DNA of 64,000 bases, taken from NCBI GenBank assembly GCA_964580725.1, contig CAZOLV010000015.1, positions 1 through 64,000 of the forward strand, given 5' to 3'. The position numbers were made by a program, and so were the translations under genes. Below, one piece after another: positions 38,143 to 45,439 of this stretch (positions are counted from its first letter, which is position 1; the number at the start of each line of letters is the position of its first letter). The notes under the pieces were generated by a model. That model was not told the origin of the DNA and searched no databases. It saw only the letters and a list, made by a program, of their open reading frames with translations. The stretch is from Amarolinea sp964580725 (GTDB lineage: Bacteria; Chloroflexota; Anaerolineae; SSC4; Amarolineaceae).

Positions 38143-38628
38143 TCAGCCGCGGCGTGCGGCCTCGATTGTTGCTATATCAATCTTCTGCATCGTCATCATC
38201 GCGTCGAACGCGCGCTTGGCGGCGGCAGGATCTGGATCAGTAATCGCTTCCGTCAGAGCCAGCGGTGTGATCTGCCAAGACAAGCCCCATTTGTCCTTGC
38301 ACCAGCCACAGGCGCTCTCTTGTCCTCCATTGCCGACAATCGCATTCCAGTAGCGATCCGTTTCAGCCTGGTCAGCGGTTATGACCTGAAATGAAAACGC
38401 CTCGGTGTGTTTGAATGCCGGCCCGCCATTGAGCCCAAGACATGGAACGCCCAGCACGGTGAACTGGACTGTCAACACATCCCCCTGCCTCCCGGACGGA
38501 TAGTCGCCCGGTGCGCGCTGCACAACGTCTATTGAAGAGTCCGGAAAGGTAGCAGCGTAGAAGCGCGCCGCGTCCTCGGCGTCTTTGTCATACCAGAGAC
38601 AAACCGTGTTCTTTGCGATCTTCGTCAT
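38143..38628 (-). CDS. VOC-family protein (PhnB/3-demethylubiquinone-methyltransferase-like)
   Basis: A 161-residue protein with the typical opening NTVCLWYDKDAEDAARFYAA, the conserved LNGGPAFKHTEAFSFQV and the closing CGWCKDKWGLSWQI, followed by AAKRAFDAMMTMQKIDIATI. This subfamily of the vicinal-oxygen-chelate fold is often annotated PhnB-like; its substrate is unknown. A GGAGGAA site lies six bases before ATG 38628. It sits in a minus-strand set with DUF1801 and SRPBCC-DinB proteins, a grouping commonly seen in soil and environmental bacteria. Confidence 0.9.
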   Translation of the reverse strand: MTKIAKNTVCLWYDKDAEDAARFYAATFPDSSIDVVQRAPGDYPSGRQGDVLTVQFTVLGVPCLGLNGGPAFKHTEAFSFQVITADQAETDRYWNAIVGNGGQESACGWCKDKWGLSWQITPLALTEAITDPDPAAAKRAFDAMMTMQKIDIATIEAARRG

Positions 38629-38779
38629 TTTGTTCCTCCATACGAACCATGTGTTCAGGTTTTCCCCACGGGGGTATATCGAATATGCACTGGCGGATCA
38701 CCGGATCAGAATCGGGCAGCCACTCGATGACCGCACTTGCTGGCTTCATGGTTTGCCGCAGGTGTGGCTGAGTCGTCAT
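38588..38779 (-). pseudogene. short remnant with a squalene-cyclase-like N-terminus
   Basis: A 63-residue frame from ATG 38779 contains ASAVIEWLPDSDPVIR, which resembles the start of prenyltransferase/squalene-cyclase-like proteins. Those continue WQVMRDL at this point; here the match stops abruptly and the frame runs into the next gene. It overlaps the VOC start by 41 bases. It is probably a deletion scar, and the family call is from memory of the motif only. Confidence 0.35.
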
Positions 38780-38793
38780 GGCGCGCTGGCTCC

Positions 38794-39240
38794 TCAGCTC
38801 ACCGCTTTCTTCACCAGTGCGACGATCCTGGCCTCTTCCGCGGCGGTCAACGCGATCAGCGCAAACGAAGTCGCCCACATGTTGTCTTCGTCCAGGTTCG
38901 CCGTGTCCTGGAAGCCAAACGTCGCGTAACGTGCGTCGAACTTGGCCGCGCTCTGGAAGAAGCAGACGACCTTGCCATCCCTGGCATAGGCGGGCATCCC
39001 GTACCAGGTCTTCGGCCAAAGCTCCGGCGCGCTCTCGGTGATGATCTCGTGCAGTCGCACAGCCATGCTGCGATCCGGCTCCGGCATCTCGGCGATCTTC
39101 GCCAGCAAATCGCTTTCGCCGGCTGCCCGGTTCTTATTGGCGCGCGCTTCCGCCTGTAGTTCTCTGGCGCGCTCCTTCATTGCGACTTGCTCTTCAGCCG
39201 TGAATCCCCCGGACTTCTGCGTTGCCTTTCTTGTAGTCAT
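38794..39240 (-). CDS. DUF1801 / YdhG-like protein
   Basis: A 148-residue soluble protein. An N-terminal charged helix (KERARELQAEARANKNRAAG) is followed by the DUF1801 fold: LHEIITESAPELWPKTWYGM, PAYARDGKVVCFFQSAAKFD, YATFGFQDTANLDEDNMWAT. The family includes iron-chaperone-like proteins of the frataxin fold, but its role here is not known. ATG 39240 has a GGAG site. It is the first gene of the small minus-strand set running to 37200. Confidence 0.85.
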   Translation of the reverse strand: MTTRKATQKSGGFTAEEQVAMKERARELQAEARANKNRAAGESDLLAKIAEMPEPDRSMAVRLHEIITESAPELWPKTWYGMPAYARDGKVVCFFQSAAKFDARYATFGFQDTANLDEDNMWATSFALIALTAAEEARIVALVKKAVS

Positions 39241-39408
39241 GCATTCTCCTTCTATCTGTCAGGTCAGATCTCCCTCGTCGCCATCGGGTCATGCAGGCCC
39301 GTGTCGGTACCCGCCTGCCGTGCATCCGATGATAGTGCTTTGCGAAGATGTTGTGTGTAGCGTATGATCCCAATCTGCCACCATCCGCACGCCTTCTGGT
39401 GGCACAGG

Positions 39409-39542
39409 AATTCCAAATGTGAACGGGTTTTTGACCACAGAGATCACAAAGAACGCAGAGAAGCCACCAATTTGCGTCTGATCTGTCATTTCTTTGTGTT
39501 CTCTGTGCTCTCTGTGGTTGAATATGTGCTACATTTGGAACT
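39409..39542. repeat. long imperfect palindrome (MITE-like or hairpin element)
   Basis: Left arm (39409-39468) and right arm (39480-39542) are imperfect reverse complements. Both contain TTCCAAATGT at the tip and ACCACAGAG followed by ACAAAGAA-type sequence inside. No gene lies within. The flanking interval 39241-39704 otherwise shows nothing that I can assign. The element could be a non-autonomous transposable element or a large transcribed hairpin. Confidence 0.6.
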
Positions 39543-39704
39543 GCTGCATGATCAGTGAGCAGTAACTGAGCAAGAAACGGGAGCTGTGAGAAATGAGCAG
39601 AAAGTGAGCAGTTTTCTCGATCTGGAAAACGACCTCCTGGAAGCAATGGACTCAAGCTGTTGAACGCCATGAAGCGGCCAATCTACACATCAGGAGCGTT
39701 AACC

Positions 39705-40122
39705 ATGACTATCCATTCAAACAACAGATCCCACGCCATCGTCCTCGGCGCCAGCATGGCCGGCCTGCTGACCGCCCGCGTGCTGAGCAATCATTTCGAG
39801 CGTGTCACTCTCGTGGAGCGCGACGCCGTGCATCCCGAACCGGAATCGCGCAAGGGCCAGCCGCAAACCCGTCACCTGCACGGCTTGCTGGCCGCTGGTC
39901 TGGATATCATGACGCGCTATTACCCCGATCTGCCGGAAGCGCTGGTAGCGGGCAGCGCGCTGGTCCAAGACATGGCTGAAATGATACAGTGGTATACCTA
40001 CGGCGGCTATCGTCAGCGTTTCACCCTGGGTCGCCAGGCCGCCGTGATGAGCCGGCCATTTCTGGAGTCGTTGATTCGCCAGCGCACCCTCGCCCGGCCC
40101 AACTTTGTATGGATTGAAATTG
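39705..40122 (+). pseudogene. FAD-dependent monooxygenase/oxidoreductase, N-terminal fragment
   Basis: The start at ATG 39705 (MTIHSNNRSHA) follows CAGGAG. Residues 10-40 carry the dinucleotide-binding AIVLGASMAGLLTARVLSNH and a terminal acidic VTLVERD, as in FAD monooxygenases (whose usual GxGxxG reads GASMAG here). RKGQPQTRHLHGLLAAGLDI and SRPFLESLIRQRTLARPNF follow the family pattern. Homology ends near 40120, at about residue 140 of an expected 400-450. The frame then runs through a perfect hairpin into the 3' end of the opposing gene and stops at 40259. The gene is a truncated remnant. Confidence 0.7.
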
Positions 40123-40171
40123 TTCACCGATGGCGAGCGCCTGTCAAACCAACGCCGGAGTGGGCGGCCGA

Positions 40172-40200
40172 AGATGCCAACTTTCCCAAAGTTGGCATCT
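40172..40200. repeat. perfect 13-bp hairpin, repeat-like / terminator
   Basis: Arms AGATGCCAACTTT and AAAGTTGGCATCT flank CCC. The hairpin lies 10 bases after the stop of the minus-strand NmrA-like gene and at the break point of the FAD-monooxygenase remnant. It could terminate the TetR operon. The T-run in the arm gives a U-tract in either direction. Confidence 0.65.
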
Positions 40201-40209
40201 CTGGCGAGG

Positions 40210-41166
40210 CTATCCCTTCGACTGCGGATGCGCCCGATACCAGGCCACCGTCGTCTTGATCGCCACTTCGATGGGCGTCGCCTGCACGCCAAACGCCCGC
40301 TCGAACCGGCTGCTGTCCACCACAAACGGCTTCTCGAACTCGTACATCATCTCCACCGACTCGCGCGCCGCCGGGATGAACAGCCCGCCGAGCGTCAGCA
40401 TCAGCCTGCCCATCGCGCTGATCTTCAGCGGCTGGCCGGTCTCACGATAGACCAGCTCGGCGAACTGGCGTTGGCTGATCTGCGGCCGATCGTTGGGCGC
40501 GTGCCAGGCCCGGCCTAGCGCCTCATCCCGCTCGCCCAGGATCACCAGCGCCCGGCCAAAGTCCTCGATGTAGGTGGCGGTGTGGGGCAGATCCAGCTTG
40601 CCGCCGAAGCTGGCCGCCTTGCCCGCCAGCGCCGGGTAGAAAACCCGCTCGCCGTGCGAAGAGCCGAGCGCCCAGGGGCCGAAGAAATCGGAGCCGCGGC
40701 CAATCGCCACCGGGACCTGGCCGGCGCGATGCGCGGTCAGCGCCGCCTCGCTCATCGCTGCCCGCACCTTGCCCTTGCGCGTGTGCGCATGGTGGGGCAG
40801 ATCTTCTGTCAGCGGCCGGCCAGCAGTGTCGCCGTACATGTAGGTGTTCTCGCCGATCACCAGCTTGACGCCGGTTCCGGTCAGTCCTTCGATGATGGCA
40901 GCCTGCAGGGGCGGGAACTTCTGCGGCCATTCGTGGTACTCCGGCTGCGCGCACTGGTAGGCCACAGCCGCGCCCCGCGTCAGGTCGCGCACGACGCCGG
41001 GATGATACAGGTCGCCGACGACCAGCTCGACGCCCGCAGGGGCCTCGGCCATCTGGCCGCTGCGGCTGACGACGCGCACACGCTGGCCGCGGCGCACGAG
41101 TTCATGGACGACAGAACGGCCGAGGGGACCGGTCCCGAAAACGACGTGAAGGTTCGAGATTGTCAT
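40210..41166 (-). CDS. NmrA/NAD-dependent epimerase-like reductase
   Basis: A 318-residue short-chain-dehydrogenase-like protein of the atypical extended class. Residues 6-18 hold the NAD(P)-binding VVFGTGPLGRSVVHELVRRG, followed by VRVVSRSG and an acidic VVGDLYHP. ENTYMYGDTAGRPLTEDLPH supplies the Tyr region; the usual YxxxK is not evident. ATG 41166 has an AGGAG site and overlaps the stop of the upstream membrane protein (ATGA), so translation is coupled. It is the last gene of the TetR-led operon and probably acts on a small molecule connected to that regulator. The exact substrate is unknown. Confidence 0.85.
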   Translation of the reverse strand: MTISNLHVVFGTGPLGRSVVHELVRRGQRVRVVSRSGQMAEAPAGVELVVGDLYHPGVVRDLTRGAAVAYQCAQPEYHEWPQKFPPLQAAIIEGLTGTGVKLVIGENTYMYGDTAGRPLTEDLPHHAHTRKGKVRAAMSEAALTAHRAGQVPVAIGRGSDFFGPWALGSSHGERVFYPALAGKAASFGGKLDLPHTATYIEDFGRALVILGERDEALGRAWHAPNDRPQISQRQFAELVYRETGQPLKISAMGRLMLTLGGLFIPAARESVEMMYEFEKPFVVDSSRFERAFGVQATPIEVAIKTTVAWYRAHPQSKG

Positions 41167-42461
41167 GGGTTTCTCCTGAAACGGTGTGATAGTTGTGCAG
41201 GCAACTCGCGTAGCCCCAGCACAGCGAAGGGCGCCAGCGGGATGATGTAGCGATTGGCGTCGAAACGGATCATTTGCAGCATCGCTGCGCGATCCGGCGG
41301 ACAGGTGACGATGATGCCGCTCACTTCCAGCGTTCCTCGCCCCACGCAGTCGTACATCACCGGCACACGCAGGGCGATCAGGGCGATCAGGGCCAGCGAA
41401 GCCCAGCCCAGCGCTGCGAACGACGGCGTTGGGCTGGCAAACAGCCCCACAATGCCCAGCGCGATCAGGGCCGACCACCAGAGGATGCCCGACTGCGGCC
41501 CGGCCAGCGTCGCCAGCACGTAGGACGGGTCGAAGCGCACGATGTTCATGTCGCCCTTGAGGATGCCGGCGTGCAGGGGGTTGCCGAACTGGGCGGCGTT
41601 GTAGAACAGCAGCAGGGCCAGGGGCAGCAAGCCGCCCAACACAAAACGGCGCAGGAAGGCGAACTGGCGCTTCATGGTCAGCGCCGCGGCCAGCGCCGCC
41701 ACGATGAGGACGGTCTCCAGGCGCACCAGCGCCAGCGTCCCCGCCAGGATGCCCGCCGCGACCTGCACCCGCGCCGATCCGCCCTGCCAGCCGCGCACCC
41801 AGCTCCAGGTGAAGAGGGCGCTGACGCCAAAAACGGCCAGCGTGGCGTAGGCCGGCGTGGCGACCAGGTTGTGCATGAAGACCGCCGACGTGGCTGCCAG
41901 CAGCGGCGGCAGGCTGTAGCCCACGGGCGGTGGATAGAGTAGCGCCAGGGTGCGGGCCGAGATGAACAGCCCGGCAAAGAAGAGGGCGTAGCCGGTGAGC
42001 AGCATGGCGGCGATGATGTGCCACCGGAACGTGCCGCCCTGCGGGGCCAGATCGAAGTTTTTGAAGAAAACCTGGCGCAGCAGCAGCGGCCGGGCCGGCA
42101 GCAAGGCATCCTCGCTGGGCCGAGCCTGTCCGTCAGTCTGAGCGAACGGTGGCGCCAGCCGCACGGTTTCCGGCTCGATCCAGGCGCTTGCCGCCCGCAA
42201 GACGTAGGCGGCAGGCAGGTTCAGCAGCGGATAGCCGGGCGAGCGCTGCTCGACGAAGGGCAGGTTGGGGACGATGGGTGGCTCGTCGCCGATCAGCCGC
42301 TGCACGATGGCGTAGTAGTCAATAGCGTCGGTCTGAATGTTGGCCATGCCCGCCATGAGCACCACCGCGGCCAGGAAGAGCCACAGCGCGACAGCCAACA
42401 TGCGGTCGAGCCGCGCCAGGCCTGGCGGCGCAAAACGGCGATGATTTTCGCTGTCAGCCAT
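41163..42461 (-). CDS. polytopic membrane protein, glycosyltransferase-39/DPY19-like
   Basis: A 432-residue protein with about nine to ten hydrophobic segments. The first is LAVALWLFLAAVVLMAGMAN, followed by an acidic extracellular loop (QTDAIDYYAIVQRLIGDEPP) where GT-C enzymes place their catalytic Asp. Later features are SLPPLLAATSAVFMHNLVAT and ALALVRLETVLIVA. The fold suits family-39 or related lipid-dependent glycosyltransferases, but conserved family motifs are weak, so the call is tentative. It overlaps the tetR stop by eight bases and the next gene by four, indicating one tightly coupled operon. Confidence 0.7.
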   Translation of the reverse strand: MADSENHRRFAPPGLARLDRMLAVALWLFLAAVVLMAGMANIQTDAIDYYAIVQRLIGDEPPIVPNLPFVEQRSPGYPLLNLPAAYVLRAASAWIEPETVRLAPPFAQTDGQARPSEDALLPARPLLLRQVFFKNFDLAPQGGTFRWHIIAAMLLTGYALFFAGLFISARTLALLYPPPVGYSLPPLLAATSAVFMHNLVATPAYATLAVFGVSALFTWSWVRGWQGGSARVQVAAGILAGTLALVRLETVLIVAALAAALTMKRQFAFLRRFVLGGLLPLALLLFYNAAQFGNPLHAGILKGDMNIVRFDPSYVLATLAGPQSGILWWSALIALGIVGLFASPTPSFAALGWASLALIALIALRVPVMYDCVGRGTLEVSGIIVTCPPDRAAMLQMIRFDANRYIIPLAPFAVLGLRELPAQLSHRFRRNP

Positions 42462-43176
42462 GGCCGTCGCCTTCGTTGGCAGGGGTGAGGCCGAGCTGGC
42501 CGAGGAAGGCGGTCATTTCGTAGCGGTAGAGGGCCGCGGGGTCGCCTACCAGCGGCTGCAGGTGGCCGTACATCTCCAGCGCCGTCAAGCCGTAGATGCG
42601 CGCCCAACCGCTCATCAGCAGGCCCATCAGCGGATCGGGGATTTCGATGTCCGCAGCCTGCCGCCAGGCCGCCACGCCGGCCGCCACCGTCGGAGGCACG
42701 GCGCCATATGCGGCCGGGATGGTCAGTTCGCCGCTGGTGTGGGACTGGATAAACCAGCGAAAGATGCCCAGGAAGGGCCGCCGCGCCAGGGGCAGGGTGA
42801 TCGCCTCCGGCGCCTGATAGCCGGGGATGGGGTTGCCGCCGATGAGCTGAAAATCGGTGGGGTGGGCCATGGCCCAGACGCGGTAGGCCAGGCAGAGGGC
42901 CAGGATTTTGTCGAAGGCCCGGTCGGCCGGCTCCGCCGCCTCGGCTGCCTCCATCGCCTCGGCCAGGTCGGTGAAGGCGTCCACGATCAGCGCGGTGATC
43001 AGGTCGTCCAGCCGGGAGAAGTAGTTGTAGATGGCCGGGGCGGTGATGCCCAACGTGCGGGCGATGCCGCGCAGGGTGAGGCCGGCGGTGCCGTGTTCGG
43101 CCATCTGCCCGCGGGCGGCTTCGATGATGCGCTGGCGAAAATCGGGCTGCTGCTGCGTGCGCGTTGGTCGCGCCAT
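42454..43176 (-). CDS. TetR/AcrR-family regulator
   Basis: A 240-residue protein. The N-terminal helix-turn-helix (RQRIIEAARGQMAEHGTAGL, then LRGIARTLGITAPAIYNYFS, RLDDLITALIVD) is a textbook TetR DNA-binding domain; the LTLRGIAR and PAIYNYFSR spacing is typical. The C-terminal ligand domain resembles the WHG type (WAMAHPTDFQLIGG). It starts at ATG 43176 with a strong AGGAGG and leads an operon with a GT-C-like protein and an NmrA-like reductase. Palindromes overlapping its promoter indicate autoregulation. The ligand is unknown. Confidence 0.93.
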   Translation of the reverse strand: MARPTRTQQQPDFRQRIIEAARGQMAEHGTAGLTLRGIARTLGITAPAIYNYFSRLDDLITALIVDAFTDLAEAMEAAEAAEPADRAFDKILALCLAYRVWAMAHPTDFQLIGGNPIPGYQAPEAITLPLARRPFLGIFRWFIQSHTSGELTIPAAYGAVPPTVAAGVAAWRQAADIEIPDPLMGLLMSGWARIYGLTALEMYGHLQPLVGDPAALYRYEMTAFLGQLGLTPANEGDGHG

Positions 43177-43200
43177 GTTGATCCTCCTGATTCATACGGT

Positions 43201-43245
43201 GTAAATTTACGTTGTAAATATACATTGTTTATTTAATTTTGTCAA
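43201..43245 (-). promoter_or_regulatory. TetR operon promoter with overlapping operators
   Basis: Minus strand: TTGACA (43240-43245), a 17-base spacer and TATATT (43217-43222), a near-perfect sigma70 promoter. Palindromes overlap the -10 and start region: GTAAATTTAC (43201-43210), TTTAC-GTT-GTAAA (43206-43218) and TGTA-AATA-TACA (43214-43225). A TetR dimer or pair of dimers bound here would block RNA polymerase. Confidence 0.75.
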
Positions 43246-43281
43246 ATGACCACCTGCCAATCGTTGCGCTGGCATGGCCGA

Positions 43282-43313
43282 TTTACGATCTCTATACGAT
43301 AGTGGTATAAAAT
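43282..43313 (+). promoter_or_regulatory. possible promoter of the CBS-HEPN gene
   Basis: TTTACG (43282-43287) and TATAAA (43306-43311) are 18 bases apart, 65 bases before the start codon. The -10 is good and the -35 weak. The gene then has a clear AAGGAGAG ribosome site before ATG 43378. Confidence 0.35.
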
Positions 43314-43377
43314 AGGGCAACGTCATCAGCGCACAGCCAACGAGAGAACCCGCTGTGTCACGCACAAGGAGAGAAAA

Positions 43378-45063
43378 ATGCTGTATACCCTGGATCAGGC
43401 GCTTGCCAATCGCCCACCCCTGATTACCATTCGTCATGACGCCTCCATGCTGGAGGCCTTCCGCATCCTGGTCGAACGACGGCTCGGCCAACTGCCGGTC
43501 ATTGACGACGCTGGCCGTCTGCGAGGCGTCGTTTCGCAGCAGACGCTGTTGGGCCTCTATTACATGACCAACGGCGCGGTCTGTCTGCTCGATCTGGCCG
43601 TGGTAGACGGCATGGAGCCGGCGCACACGCTGACGCTGCAAGACGATCTGCTGGCGGCCACGGACAAGCTGCGCAACCGTGGCGTCTACGCCGTGGTGGC
43701 GGTGCAGGATGAACAGCCGGTCGGTATTTTGACCGGCAAAGACATGTCGGTCTTCTTTCATTCGCTCTTCGAGGGCATCCTGCTCGTCGAGCGCATCGAG
43801 CGCCTGTTCCGCCGCGTCATCGCCGCGGTGCTGCCCGACGAGACGACGCTCAACCAGGCCCTACTCGCTGCCTTTGGTGCGGACAAGCGCGACCCAGGCA
43901 AACCGCAGCGCGGCGGCCGGCAGATGGGGCTGACCGACATGGTGTACCTGATCCGGGATGACGACGTCTGGCCCCGCTTCGAACCGATCCTGGGCAACCG
44001 CGAACACTTCCGCGTCTTTACGGAACGCGTCCGGTTCGTGCGCAACGAAATCGCCCACTTTGCCGGTCACATTGACGTGTTGGAAATGGATGTACTGCGT
44101 CGGGCGGTGACCTGGCTGGAGAATCGGCTGGCGTTCGTTGCCTCGGCGGCCCCTGCGGCTGATGAAGGGGCAGATGGTGTGCAGACGCTGGCGCGCGTGT
44201 TGGGCGGACGCCGGGCGCTGGTCTGCACGCAGCCCGATGCGCCGCTGCGCCAGGCGCTCGATCTGATGATGCAAAACCGCTTCGGCCAGTTGCCCGTGCT
44301 CGACGCCCAGGGCCAACTGGTCGGCATGTTGTCACAACAGGGCATCCTGCGCACCTACTACCATACCGAAGGCGCCGCCCCGCTGCTCGACCTGCCGGTC
44401 ATGCACTGCATGGAGCCGGCGGTCACGCTGCGCATGGAGGATGATCTGTTTCAAGCGGCCAACCTGCTGCGCCAGTCAGGCGTCTATGCGCCGGTGGTGG
44501 TGGAGGAGGGCGAACCGGTGGGGCTGCTCACCGGCAAGGACATGACCCATTTCTTCCGCACGCTGTTCGAGGGCATCATCCTGGTCGAACGAATCGAAAC
44601 CCGGCTGATCGAACAGATCGGGCAGGCCTTTCCTGACCCGGCGCAGTTGAACGAGGCAGGGCGGCGGGTCTTTGGTCTTGGTCCAAAGAATCCGCAGTTC
44701 TCCGCCCGTCACCCTGACCATTTCACCCTGGCCGACCGTATTTCGCTGATCTGTGATGACGACACCTGGCCCATCTTTGCGCCGGCGTTTGGCTCGCGTG
44801 ACGTCTTCATGCGCCTGCTCGACCGTGTGCGGCGGGTGCGCAACGCCCTGATGCACTTCCGCGGCAATCTGAGCCAATCGGAGCAGGACGCCCTGCGCAA
44901 AGCCTACATCTGGCTCAGCCAGCGGCCGCTGGTCGCTGCCGCGCCCCCCTTTGCGCCCCTGCAAGATTACACGCCCGCCCACACCACGGGCAACAACCCC
45001 TATCTGCAGGTCATCGGTCAAAAGGTGCGTACCCTCCCAACCAGCGACGCCGACGGCGAATGA
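43378..45063 (+). CDS. internally duplicated CBS-CBS-HEPN (Swt1-like) protein
   Basis: A 561-residue soluble protein built from two homologous halves. Each half has a CBS pair (about 5-128 and 282-392, e.g. MLEAFRILVERRLGQLPVID versus LRQALDLMMQNRFGQLPVLD, each ending GxLTGKDM), then a helical domain. That domain carries the HEPN ribonuclease motif R-x4-H: RNEIAH at 222-227 and RNALMH at 488-493. The segment before it (DDDVWPRFEPILGNREHF, DDDTWPIFAPAFGSRDVF) is like the Swt1-type HEPN domain. CBS pairs bind adenine nucleotides; HEPN domains act as metal-independent RNases after dimerising. One chain would hold both HEPN halves, like a built-in dimer. Inference: a nucleotide-gated RNase used in stress or phage response. 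It is a single-gene unit, divergent from the TetR operon, with no antitoxin gene beside it. Confidence 0.8.
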   Translation: MLYTLDQALANRPPLITIRHDASMLEAFRILVERRLGQLPVIDDAGRLRGVVSQQTLLGLYYMTNGAVCLLDLAVVDGMEPAHTLTLQDDLLAATDKLRNRGVYAVVAVQDEQPVGILTGKDMSVFFHSLFEGILLVERIERLFRRVIAAVLPDETTLNQALLAAFGADKRDPGKPQRGGRQMGLTDMVYLIRDDDVWPRFEPILGNREHFRVFTERVRFVRNEIAHFAGHIDVLEMDVLRRAVTWLENRLAFVASAAPAADEGADGVQTLARVLGGRRALVCTQPDAPLRQALDLMMQNRFGQLPVLDAQGQLVGMLSQQGILRTYYHTEGAAPLLDLPVMHCMEPAVTLRMEDDLFQAANLLRQSGVYAPVVVEEGEPVGLLTGKDMTHFFRTLFEGIILVERIETRLIEQIGQAFPDPAQLNEAGRRVFGLGPKNPQFSARHPDHFTLADRISLICDDDTWPIFAPAFGSRDVFMRLLDRVRRVRNALMHFRGNLSQSEQDALRKAYIWLSQRPLVAAAPPFAPLQDYTPAHTTGNNPYLQVIGQKVRTLPTSDADGE

Positions 45064-45065
45064 TG

Positions 45066-45165
45066 TATGGAGGTCTATGGAGGTCTATGGAGGTCTATGG
45101 AGGTCTATGGAGGTCTATGGAGATCTATGGAGATCTATGGAGGTCTATGGAGGTCCATGGAGATC
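45066..45165. repeat. 10-bp tandem repeat, ten units
   Basis: Ten consecutive copies of TATGGAGGTC, three with GGAGATC variants, start two bases after the stop codon of the CBS-HEPN gene. They contain no gene; each unit holds an ATG and a GGAGG-like box, but downstream frames are not conserved. Confidence 0.95.
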
Positions 45166-45219
45166 AGTTGAGGCTCCTGCAGGAGATCGCTGCCGATGTC
45201 GAGTAAGAAGCGAGCACCA

Positions 45220-45429
45220 ATCACTCAATCCGGCGCTGCCTTCCGATCCAAAACATCATCACTGGCTGGCTTGANNNNNNNNNNNNNNNNNNNNNNNNNN
45301 NNNNNNNNNNNNNNNNNNNNNNNNNNNNNNNNNNNNNNNNNNNNNNNNNNNNNNNNNNNNNNNNNNNNNNNNNNATCACTCAATCCGGCGCTGCCTTCCG
45401 ATCCAAAACATCATCACTGGCTGGCTTGA
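45220..45429. repeat. identical 55-bp sequences on both sides of an assembly gap
   Basis: 45220-45274 and 45375-45429 are identical, ending and beginning exactly at the N block. This is what unmerged overlapping contig ends look like. The true sequence is probably a single copy, or a longer tandem array. The stretch 45166-45439 holds no gene. Confidence 0.9.
45275..45374. other. assembly gap (100 N)
   Basis: Exactly 100 unknown bases, the conventional placeholder for a gap of unknown size. Confidence 0.99.
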
Positions 45430-45439
45430 CCCACAGCCA

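Noticed and set aside
40210..42024. Single 604-residue protein on the minus strand spanning two genes
   Set aside because: The N-terminal 285 residues are out of frame with the overlapping membrane protein gene. The real NmrA-like gene starts at 41166 with a ribosome site.
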